Assembly (NCBI RefSeq): GCF_003116095.1
Contig: NZ_LGRA01000021.1
Span: 2,444,671 to 2,508,670 of the forward strand
Reading direction: 5' to 3'
Length of the DNA stretch: 64,000 nt
Origin: Azospirillum sp. TSO35-2
Lineage (GTDB): Bacteria > Pseudomonadota > Alphaproteobacteria > Azospirillales > Azospirillaceae
Of the stretch, positions 57,353-64,000 are shown in pieces (the first letter of the stretch is position 1; every line of letters starts with the position of its first letter). The notes under the pieces were generated by a model. It was given only the letters and a program-made list of their open reading frames with translations. It made no database searches and was not told the origin of the DNA. The translations under genes and the position numbers were made by a program.

Positions 57353-59734
57353 ATGTCCGCCGGCCTGCTGCCCCGCCTTCTCCGCTTCCTCAGCCCACGC
57401 AGCCTGCGCGCGCGTCTGATGGGCGTGGTCCTGGCGTCGCTGGCGCTGCCGCTGGCGGGCGCGCTCTATCTGGCCGACCAGCAGCTCGACAACCGGATCG
57501 ACGCCGCCCGTGAACTGGCGCTCCACCTCGCCGCCGACGGGGTCGAGCGGCAGCGCGACCTGATCGGCGAGGCGCGCAACCTGCTGGGCGTGCTGTCGCT
57601 GGTGCCGGCGATTCGCAACGCCACCACGGCCGACACCGACTCCTGCGTCGCCACCCTGTCGCCGATGCCGCGCCAGCACCGCTGGACCACCGGCGTCTGG
57701 CTGACCGACGCCGACGGCAACATCATCTGCGACACCACCGGCCCCGGCGCCGGCATCTCGCTGCGCGAGCGCGAGTATTTCCAGCGGGTGCTCGACACCA
57801 AGAGCTGGGTCGTCAGCGATTTCATCATCGGCAAACGGTCGCTGAAGCCGCTGATCATCGTCGCCAGCCCGATCGTCGAGGACGGCCGGATCGTCCGCGT
57901 CATGGGCGTGGCGGTCGACCTCACCTGGCTGACCGACCTGGTGAAGGTGCTGAAACAGCCCGACGCCCGGGTGATGGTGCTGGACCGCCACGGCGTGATC
58001 GTCGCCCGCCAGCCCGATCCCGAAGGCTGGCTGAACCGCAACGTCAACCACATGCCGCACGTCCAGCGCATGCTGAAGGAACGCGACGGCACCTTCGGCA
58101 GCCAGAGCCTCGACGGCCGCTCCCGAATCTGGTCCTTCCGTCATTCCGACGAGACCGACACCGTCTTCGCCGTCGGCATGCCGACCGCCCCGATCGCCGC
58201 CGAGGCGCGGCGCGACCTGTGGCAGAGCCTGGGTCTGCTGGGCATCGCGGCGCTGATCAGCGTCACCGCGCTGTGGGTGCTGCTGCGCGCCTCGGTCCTG
58301 CGCTGGGTGTGGGAACTGGGCAGCGCGGCGACCCGGATCGGCGACGGCGGCGGCGGCACCATGATCGAGGCCGACCGCGCGCCCCGCGAGTTCCGCGTCG
58401 TCTCGCACGCCTTCAACAACATGTCGCGCCGCCTGAAGCAGCGCGAGCAGGAGCTGCGCTCCGCCATGGAGGAGGCGCGGGCCGGCAGCCGCGCCAAGGA
58501 GGAGTTCCTCGCCACCATGAGCCACGAGATCCGCACGCCGATGAACGGCGTGATCGGATTCGCGGAAATGCTTCTGGAAACCCCGCTGACCGCCGAGCAG
58601 CGCCGCTACGCCTCGCAGGTGCGCGACGCCGGGCGATCGCTGCTGACCGTCATCAACGACGTGCTCGACCTGTCGAAGCTGGAGGCGGGGCGGCTGGATC
58701 TGGTCAGCGTGCCCTTCCGGCTGGACGATCTGGCCGACCGCTGCGTCGCCATCGTCCGCTTGGCCGCCGAGCAGAAGGGGCTGGAGATCCAGACCACCAT
58801 CTCGGCCACCGCCCGCGGTTTCGTCATGGGCGATCCCGACCGGCTGCGGCAGATCCTGCTGAACCTGCTGGGCAACGCCGTGAAGTTCACCGACCGCGGC
58901 TCGGTCCGGCTGATGGTGAAGGCGATCGACGACGGCCAGGGCAAGCAGGGCGGCGGCCGCCTCTGCACCTTCACCGTGACCGACACTGGCATCGGCGTCG
59001 CCCCGGAACGGCAGCGCGACCTGTTCCAGCGCTTCACCCAGTTGGAACGCGGGCGCGGCGGCACCGGGTTGGGGCTGGCGATCTGCCGCCGGCTGGTCGA
59101 GCTGATGGGCGGCCGGATCGGCATGGAAAGCCAGGTCGGCGTCGGCAGCACCTTCTGGTTCTCGCTGCCCCTGGGGTCGGCGGGCAGCGCCGCGGTCCAG
59201 CCGGAGATCGGCACCGTGTCGCACATCGAACCGGGCAGCCCCGGCGTGCGCATCCTGCTGGCCGAGGATCTGGCGATGAACCGCGACCTCGCGGTGACGA
59301 TGCTGACCAAGGCCGGCCATCAGGTCGACGCGGTGGTCGATGGCGCCGCCGCGGTGGCCGCGGTGCAGGAGACCGCCTACGACATCGTGCTGATGGACGT
59401 GCAGATGCCGGTGATGGACGGCCTGGAGGCGACCCGGCGCATCCGCGCCCTGCCCGGCCCGGCCGCCCGCATCCCGATCGTCGCCCTGTCGGCCGGCGTG
59501 CTGGCGGTGGAGGTCGAACGCTGCCTGCAGTCCGGCATGAACGCCCATCTGGCCAAGCCGCTGGAAAAGGCCAAACTGCTGGCCGCCATCAACCGCTGGG
59601 CCAAACCGGCGGAGCCCGGCCCCGGCCCCGACCCCGGTCCCAGCGACGGCAGCGGGACGGACGGCGGCAGCCCCCCGGCCGCCCATCCGACAGACGACAT
59701 CGACCAGCGGCCGCAGTTGATCGCACACAGCTGA
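57353..59734 (+). CDS. Hybrid sensor histidine kinase with dCache sensor and receiver
   Basis: A 793-residue protein. Transmembrane helix 1 (residues 22-42) leads to a periplasmic double-Cache domain (45-290, with WTTGVWLTDADGNIICD and SLREREYFQRVLDTKSWVVS), helix 2 (about 297-316) and a HAMP-like linker. The kinase has FLATMSHEIRTPMNGVIGF with His391, LNLLGNAVKFTD and RGGTGLGLAICRR. The C-terminal receiver has the acceptor Asp682 in IVLMDVQMPVMDGL. Ligand unknown; dCache domains often bind amino or organic acids. The tail is Pro/Gly-rich. No partner gene is adjacent, and it is divergent from the PepSY gene. Confidence 0.92.
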   Translation: MSAGLLPRLLRFLSPRSLRARLMGVVLASLALPLAGALYLADQQLDNRIDAARELALHLAADGVERQRDLIGEARNLLGVLSLVPAIRNATTADTDSCVATLSPMPRQHRWTTGVWLTDADGNIICDTTGPGAGISLREREYFQRVLDTKSWVVSDFIIGKRSLKPLIIVASPIVEDGRIVRVMGVAVDLTWLTDLVKVLKQPDARVMVLDRHGVIVARQPDPEGWLNRNVNHMPHVQRMLKERDGTFGSQSLDGRSRIWSFRHSDETDTVFAVGMPTAPIAAEARRDLWQSLGLLGIAALISVTALWVLLRASVLRWVWELGSAATRIGDGGGGTMIEADRAPREFRVVSHAFNNMSRRLKQREQELRSAMEEARAGSRAKEEFLATMSHEIRTPMNGVIGFAEMLLETPLTAEQRRYASQVRDAGRSLLTVINDVLDLSKLEAGRLDLVSVPFRLDDLADRCVAIVRLAAEQKGLEIQTTISATARGFVMGDPDRLRQILLNLLGNAVKFTDRGSVRLMVKAIDDGQGKQGGGRLCTFTVTDTGIGVAPERQRDLFQRFTQLERGRGGTGLGLAICRRLVELMGGRIGMESQVGVGSTFWFSLPLGSAGSAAVQPEIGTVSHIEPGSPGVRILLAEDLAMNRDLAVTMLTKAGHQVDAVVDGAAAVAAVQETAYDIVLMDVQMPVMDGLEATRRIRALPGPAARIPIVALSAGVLAVEVERCLQSGMNAHLAKPLEKAKLLAAINRWAKPAEPGPGPDPGPSDGSGTDGGSPPAAHPTDDIDQRPQLIAHS

Positions 59735-59834
59735 CGAGTCGATGCTATAGTGTCGGTACGCCCGGCCACGCTCACGCCCGTGAGGCGGCGGCCGGACGGA
59801 ACGTCGGACCCTGTCGTGTCATGAAGCGTGTGCC

Positions 59835-61016
59835 ATGAAGGTTGCGCAGCCTCCCTTCGCTCCCGTTCCCGAACGGAAGCCTGAACCGTCCCCGGCCCTC
59901 TCCGACGGCGCGGTCGGCGAGCCGTCGTTCCGCGACGCCCTGACCCAGACGCGACCGGAGTCCCGACCTGCGTCCAACGGGGCGGCATCCAACGGACGCC
60001 TCGCCAACGGTCAGAAGGCCCCGCCACAGCCCACGGCGAAGCCCGTGGTGCCGATCCGGCTGGCCGACGGCACCCAGGTGCCCCTGCCCACCACAAAGCC
60101 CACAGCGCCCGTGCTGCTGGCCGACGGCACCCAGGTGCCGCTTCCCGCGGTCAAGCCGGAGCCGCCGGTCCTGGTCGCCGCCAACGCCGACTCCGGCGTC
60201 GCTGCCGCCGCCGACGCCGTCCGGGCGCCGCTGCCAACGCTGAAGCCGGCGGTGCCGCCCACCTCCGCCCGCGCCTCCTCCTCCAGGGTCGCCGACGCCA
60301 TCGCGAGCGCGGAATCCGGCGACCAGACCGCCGCCCGCGTCGTGGTCGCCTCCCAGCAGGTCGCCGGGCTGTCCGGCCACAGCTTCACCGCGATCCTCGC
60401 CCAGGCCACCCAGGAAAGCGGGCTGAACAGCGCGGCGAAGAACAGCAACAGCTCGGCCGCCGGCCCCTTCCAGTTCCTCGAATCGACGTGGCTCGACCTT
60501 TTCCGCCGCCACGGCGCCGCCTATGGCCAGGGCGATCTGGCCTCGCACATCCAAAGCCGCAACGGCGTGTCCACGGTCAAGGACCCGGAGGCCCGCCGCC
60601 GGATCCTGGAGCTGCGGCACGACGTCGACCTGTCGGCCGGCATGGCCGCCCGCTATCTGGCTGAGGGGCGGACGGCGCTGGAAAAGCGGCTGGGCCGCTC
60701 GGCCAGCGAATCCGAAAGCCGCATGGCCTATGTGCTGGGGTCCGGCGGCGCCGCAAAGCTGATTCGCGCCGCCGAATCGAGCCCGCAAGCCGTCGCCGCC
60801 GACCTGCTTCCGGCCGCCGCCCAGGCCAACCACAATCTTTTTCACGATCGCACGACCGGTCGCGCCCTGACCGCGGTGGAGACGGTGGCGAGGCTGGCGC
60901 GGCGCATGGAAATCGACCAGCGCGAGATGTTCGCGGCCATCGGAAAAGCGATGGAACCCCCGCGAACACTGGACGACGGCGGTGCATCGCCGCTCAACCC
61001 CTACCAGACGGTCTGA
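59835..61016 (+). CDS. Transglycosylase SLT-domain protein
   Basis: A 393-residue protein. The first 150 residues are a Pro/Ala-rich linker with three related repeats (LADGTQVPLPTTKP, LADGTQVPLPAVKP, APLPTLKP). The catalytic domain starts near residue 180: AILAQATQESGLNSAAKNSN holds the catalytic glutamate (QES), followed by SSAAGPFQFLESTWLDLFRR. It should cleave peptidoglycan. No classical signal peptide is seen at the start chosen (ATG 59835), so it may be injected or exported otherwise, or may start elsewhere. Flagellar-type SLT proteins look similar. It lies 163 bases before infA. Confidence 0.85.
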   Translation: MKVAQPPFAPVPERKPEPSPALSDGAVGEPSFRDALTQTRPESRPASNGAASNGRLANGQKAPPQPTAKPVVPIRLADGTQVPLPTTKPTAPVLLADGTQVPLPAVKPEPPVLVAANADSGVAAAADAVRAPLPTLKPAVPPTSARASSSRVADAIASAESGDQTAARVVVASQQVAGLSGHSFTAILAQATQESGLNSAAKNSNSSAAGPFQFLESTWLDLFRRHGAAYGQGDLASHIQSRNGVSTVKDPEARRRILELRHDVDLSAGMAARYLAEGRTALEKRLGRSASESESRMAYVLGSGGAAKLIRAAESSPQAVAADLLPAAAQANHNLFHDRTTGRALTAVETVARLARRMEIDQREMFAAIGKAMEPPRTLDDGGASPLNPYQTV

Positions 61017-61178
61017 CCCGGCCGACGGGGTGGAGCACTCTTTTTCGCGCTCCACGCGGGGCAGCCCCGCGTCGGCCGGCTGCGGCCGAACGCATCGGTG
61101 GTGGGAATCCCCCTTGACCCGGCCGCCTGGGAAGGTCAGTTATTGCCGCGAAACTTCTAGGGACGGACATAAGGGCCT

Positions 61179-61397
61179 ATGGCAAAGGAAGATCTGATCG
61201 AGTTCTCCGGGACCGTCGTCGAATTGCTTCCGAACGCGATGTTCCGGGTGAAGCTCGACAACGATCACGAGGTGCTCGCGCACACCTCGGGCAAGATGCG
61301 CAAGAACCGGATTCGTGTTCTGGCGGGCGACCGCGTCAACGTGGAGATGACGCCGTACGACCTGACCAAGGGCCGAATCACCTTCCGGTTCAAGTAG
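61179..61397 (+). CDS. infA: Translation initiation factor IF-1
   Basis: A 72-residue S1-fold protein of canonical length and sequence: MAKEDLIEFSGTVVELLPNA, then KLDNDHEVLAHTSGKMRKNR and ends VNVEMTPYDLTKGRITFRFK. It binds the ribosomal A site on the 30S subunit during initiation. It is the first gene of the infA-maf-RNase-yacG block, typical for alphaproteobacteria. The upstream 160 bases have no other gene. Confidence 0.98.
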   Translation: MAKEDLIEFSGTVVELLPNAMFRVKLDNDHEVLAHTSGKMRKNRIRVLAGDRVNVEMTPYDLTKGRITFRFK

Positions 61398-61422
61398 TCA
61401 TCCTGCGGCATCGCGGTTCCCC

Positions 61423-62025
61423 GTGACGATCCCGTCCAAGGCGCCCCGGCTGGTGCTGGCTTCGGCCTCCCCCCGCCGGCTCGACCTTCTGCGCCAGATC
61501 GGCATCGTGCCCGACGCGGTCGACCCCGCCGATCTCGACGAAACGCCGTTGCGCGACGAACCTCCACCCCAGCACGCCCTGCGGCTGGCCGGGGAGAAGG
61601 CGTCGTGCGTCGCCGCGCGCCATCCCGATTCGTGGATTCTCGCCGCCGACACCGTCGTCGCCTGCGGCCGCCGCATCCTGCCCAAGGCGGAGCGGGAGGA
61701 GGAGGCGCGGCGCTGCCTGACCCTGCTCTCCGGCCGCCGCCACCGGGTGCTGGGCGGCATCGTGCTGCTGGTTCCGACCGGCGACGGCCACCGCCGTTTC
61801 GAACGGATGGTGCGCACCGACGTCACCTTCAAGGTGCTCGACGCGGCGGAGACCAACGCCTACATCGACTCCGGCGAGTGGCAGGGCAAGGCCGGCGGCT
61901 ACGCCATCCAGGGCCGGGCCGCCGCGCTGGTGCGCTGGATCGGCGGCTCCTACAGCAACGTCGTCGGGCTCGCCCTGCACGAGGTGGCGGGCATGCTGCA
62001 CGGCGCCGGTTTCCCGATCCGATGA
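61423..62025 (+). CDS. maf: Maf-like nucleotide pyrophosphatase
   Basis: A 200-residue protein. The signature PRLVLASASPRRLDLLRQIG and SWILAADTVVACGRRIL, LTLLSGRRHRVLGGI and GYAIQGRAAALVRWIGGSYSN are all present. Maf proteins hydrolyse nucleoside triphosphates, often modified ones, and affect septum formation. The GTG at 61423 is the likely start; no ATG is close. It follows infA by 25 bases and precedes the RNase gene by 28, in one operon. Confidence 0.93.
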   Translation: MTIPSKAPRLVLASASPRRLDLLRQIGIVPDAVDPADLDETPLRDEPPPQHALRLAGEKASCVAARHPDSWILAADTVVACGRRILPKAEREEEARRCLTLLSGRRHRVLGGIVLLVPTGDGHRRFERMVRTDVTFKVLDAAETNAYIDSGEWQGKAGGYAIQGRAAALVRWIGGSYSNVVGLALHEVAGMLHGAGFPIR

Positions 62026-62053
62026 CGCCTCCGTTCCTCACCCGACCACGCCG

Positions 62054-63280
62054 ATGAGCCGGATCGAGCTGCTGGTCGACCGCGACGGGCCGCTGACGCG
62101 GGCCGCCGTGCTGGCCGACGGGCGGCTGACTGACCTTCACATCGACCATGCCGACCGACCGTCCCGCCTCGGCCACATCATCCTCGGCCGGGTCGAGCGG
62201 ATCGCCACCGGCCTGAACGGCGCCTTCGTCGATCTGGGCGGCGGCCTGTCCGGCCTGCTGCCCGCCGCCGACGTGCGCCGCAACGCCCTCGACCCCGACG
62301 AGTCGCCTCCCGGCCGTTCCGCCAACAAGACGCCGGCCAACAAAACGCCCGCCGACAAGACGCCGCGCATCGGCGCCCTGCTGCGCACCGGCCAGCCGGT
62401 GGTGGTGCAGGTCAAGGCCGACGCCGCGGGGGCCAAGGGCCCGTCCCTGACGATGGACATCACCCTGCCCGGCCGTTTCCTGGTGCACGCGCCGCTCAGC
62501 CGCGGCATCGCGGTGTCGAAGCGGCTGGGCGTCGGACCGGAGCGCGCGGCGCTGGCCCGCCGCATCGAAGCGCTGGTCAGCGGCGCCGGCTGGATCGTCC
62601 GCGCCGGCGCCGCGTCGGCCTCCGACACCCTGCTGGCCGCCGAGGCGGAGGCGCTGCACCTGCTGTGGCGCGGCATCCGCGACGACGCCCGCGAAAGCTC
62701 CACCCCCCGCCCGCTGCACGCCGGCCCCGACGCCCCGACCCGCGCGCTGATCGAACAGGGCGCCGCGGTCCCCGACGCCATCCTGGTCGACGACCCGTCC
62801 CTGCTGCGCGACCTGCGCGCCTGGTGCGGCCACCACGCGCCGGACCTGCTGCCCGGCCTGACCGCCCACCAGCCGCCGCCGCGGCTGTTCGACCTGCGCG
62901 ACCTCGACAGCGCCATCGACGGCCTGCTCGACCCGCGGGTGCCGCTGCCGCTGGGCGGTTCGCTGGTGATCGAGCGGACGGAGGCGCTGACCGTGGTCGA
63001 CGTCAACGCCGGCGAGCGCGGCAACCCGCTGGACGTCAACCTCGACGCAGCGGCGGAGATCGCCCGCCAGCTTCGCCTGCGCAACGTCGGCGGCATCGTG
63101 GTGGTCGATTTCGTCAACATGCGGGGCCGCGGCGACGCCGAGCGCGTGCTGGCCGCCTTGACGCAGGCAGTGGACAGCGACCCGGTGCAAACCCAGGTGT
63201 ATGGCATGTCGAAGCTCGGGCTGGTCGAACTGACCCGCGCCCGCCGCGGCACGCCGCTGGCGTCGCTGCTGCGGCCCTAG
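62054..63280 (+). CDS. Short ribonuclease E/G family protein
   Basis: A 408-residue protein of the RNase E/G family. An S1-like RNA-binding region (RLGHIILGRVERIATGLNGA and FVDLGGGLSGLLPAADVRR) precedes the catalytic domain with the magnesium-binding aspartates in ALTVVDVNAGERGNP and GGIVVVDFVNMRGRGD. It lacks a zinc-link CPxCxG and the long scaffold tail, so it is a compact RNase G-type or divergent paralogue. A small repeat SANKTPANKTPADKTP interrupts the S1 region. Position after maf and before yacG is conserved. Confidence 0.88.
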   Translation: MSRIELLVDRDGPLTRAAVLADGRLTDLHIDHADRPSRLGHIILGRVERIATGLNGAFVDLGGGLSGLLPAADVRRNALDPDESPPGRSANKTPANKTPADKTPRIGALLRTGQPVVVQVKADAAGAKGPSLTMDITLPGRFLVHAPLSRGIAVSKRLGVGPERAALARRIEALVSGAGWIVRAGAASASDTLLAAEAEALHLLWRGIRDDARESSTPRPLHAGPDAPTRALIEQGAAVPDAILVDDPSLLRDLRAWCGHHAPDLLPGLTAHQPPPRLFDLRDLDSAIDGLLDPRVPLPLGGSLVIERTEALTVVDVNAGERGNPLDVNLDAAAEIARQLRLRNVGGIVVVDFVNMRGRGDAERVLAALTQAVDSDPVQTQVYGMSKLGLVELTRARRGTPLASLLRP

Positions 63281-63313
63281 CGCCCTTTTGTTTCCTGCAC
63301 GGAGGCTTTCCCC

Positions 63314-63532
63314 TTGTCCCGCCAATCCCCGGACGCCGCGCCGCGCGTCGAATCCCAGTGCCCGATCTGCGGCCGCCCGACCGAGCCGGCCACCCGTCCC
63401 TTCTGCTCCAAGCGCTGCGCCGACGTCGATTTGTCGCGCTGGCTGGGCGGCGTCTACCGCATCGAAGGGCCGGAAACGCCGGCTGCCGGAGACCAATCCG
63501 ACGGCCAATCCGACGGCCGCGACGAGGGGTGA
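63314..63532 (+). CDS. yacG: DNA gyrase inhibitor YacG
   Basis: A 72-residue zinc protein. The four ligands are in QCPICGRP and FCSKRCADVDLSRWLGGVY, the YacG signature. It binds gyrase B and blocks DNA binding. I use the TTG at 63314, eight bases after GGAGG. The C-terminal tail repeats DQSDGQSDGRDEG and is acidic. It ends the infA block, 109 bases before tRNA-Phe. Confidence 0.92.
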   Translation: MSRQSPDAAPRVESQCPICGRPTEPATRPFCSKRCADVDLSRWLGGVYRIEGPETPAAGDQSDGQSDGRDEG

Positions 63533-63641
63533 CGGCGGCCTGAATTTTTTGCGAATTTTTCTCTGGACAGCCCCGGGGAACTTCCCTAAAAAGCGCCCCA
63601 CGACGCGCTGCACCGGCCCACAGCCACCCCGCAGCGCCGAT

Positions 63642-63717
63642 GCCCAGGTAGCTCAGTTGGTAGAGCAGGGGACTGAAAATCCCCGTGTCGGCGGTTCAAT
63701 TCCGTCCCTGGGCACCA
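63642..63717 (+). tRNA. tRNA-Phe (GAA)
   Basis: A 76-base cloverleaf with acceptor GCCCAGG/CCTGGGC, D-arm GCTCAGTTGGTAGAGC, anticodon stem GGGGA/TCCCC with loop CTGAAAA (anticodon GAA), and T-arm GGCGGTTCAATTCCGTC. CCA is encoded. All stems pair. A short CCCTT-C-AAGGG then TTTT follows at 63721-63735 and may serve as terminator. Confidence 0.99.
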
Positions 63718-64000
63718 TTCCCCTTCAAGGGTTTTGGTGCTTTTCTGGAACCGTCGCAGTTCGCGGTTCGACAGAATTCAGACACCTCTCCACGACTCTC
63801 CCGCTCGACTTGGCCGATCCGCGGCAACGGCCGTTCTCAAACCTCACCGCCCCGGTCCGCTCCCCCTGCGACCGTCCGTTTTCCGGCGTTGACGCCCTGC
63901 CCGTCCACTCCTATGGGTAGAGCCGGGTTCTCTGGCCGTCGGAGCAGGCCCGGCCGAACGGACGCCCAACCCGTCACCCGCCGTTTGGGACCGTTCACCA
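63718..64000. other. Non-coding stretch after tRNA-Phe
   Basis: No convincing gene is seen in the last 283 bases. A plus-strand open frame running across the tRNA is spurious. The weak hairpin CACCA/TGGTG enclosing CCCTTCAAGGG directly after the tRNA is the only structure. Confidence 0.5.

Noticed and set aside
63288..63920. Plus-strand open frame running from yacG across tRNA-Phe
   Set aside because: It overlaps yacG in another frame and the entire tRNA gene, so it cannot be a real protein.
1..64000. Prophage, insertion sequences or CRISPR arrays
   Set aside because: No transposase, integrase, phage structural gene or regularly spaced direct repeats were seen; repeats present are short palindromes or three-unit tandems.

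Overview
The window reads as chromosomal DNA of a high-GC alphaproteobacterium, most likely Azospirillum or a close relative in the Rhodospirillales. Clues are the GlnZ-type PII protein flanked by a divergent ubiH-like gene and a class I aminotransferase, the hisD / UPF0262 / small phosphatase / infA / maf / RNase / yacG block, and the abundance of chemotaxis and sensor-kinase genes. This assignment rests on remembered gene neighbourhoods, not a database search. There is no phage, insertion sequence or CRISPR array.

Layout. 1-1313: start of a periplasmic nitrate reductase operon (napE-napD-napA, minus strand, napA cut by the window edge) behind a perfect FNR-type box. 1439-4341: MgtC-family membrane protein and a 7TMR-DISM sensor kinase. 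4361-9501: FMN split-barrel protein, DinB protein, FtsK and an aminotransferase, all minus. 9933-14537: DUF2239 protein, glnZ, ubiH-like oxygenase, lolA and an HdeD-like protein. 14668-19533: AraC regulators, a low-GC lipoprotein gene, DUF6157, LysE exporter, DUF2000 and Lin0512 proteins. 19635-22041: pobA with a divergent AraC-type regulator (4-hydroxybenzoate catabolism). 22073-26949: cysE, an MscS-type channel and a membrane chemoreceptor. 27413-32315: TonB-dependent receptor, YfiR-like protein and hybrid kinase cassette, then a GNAT enzyme. 32376-34065: hppD with a divergent Lrp/AsnC regulator (tyrosine catabolism).

34274-44675 is a complete chemosensory operon read on the minus strand: cheY, cheC, a soluble receptor with two signalling tips, a triple-domain CheW, cheB, a HEAT-repeat protein, cheR, cheY, cheA and a STAS-like protein. 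44909-48808 is a giant TPR protein with two glycosyltransferase-like modules, one interrupted in frame by a palindromic repeat. 48780-52562 is a methionine/sulfur-compound ABC transporter operon with two MetQ proteins. Ahead of it lies an unannotated 28-codon leader ORF ending Leu-Cys-Cys-Arg, whose Cys codons sit in the arm of a hairpin; this looks like a cysteine-responsive attenuator. 52885-55877 is hisG-hisD-UPF0262-phosphatase; 55882-61016 holds three accessory genes (PepSY membrane protein, hybrid kinase, lytic transglycosylase); 61179-63532 resumes the housekeeping block with infA, maf, an RNase E/G-like gene and yacG, followed by tRNA-Phe(GAA).

The points most worth following up are the Cys-codon leader/attenuator, the in-frame repeat insertion in the TPR gene, the double-tip receptor with triple CheW, and several clean operator-like dyads (glnZ, pobA, lrp and DUF2239 upstream regions).
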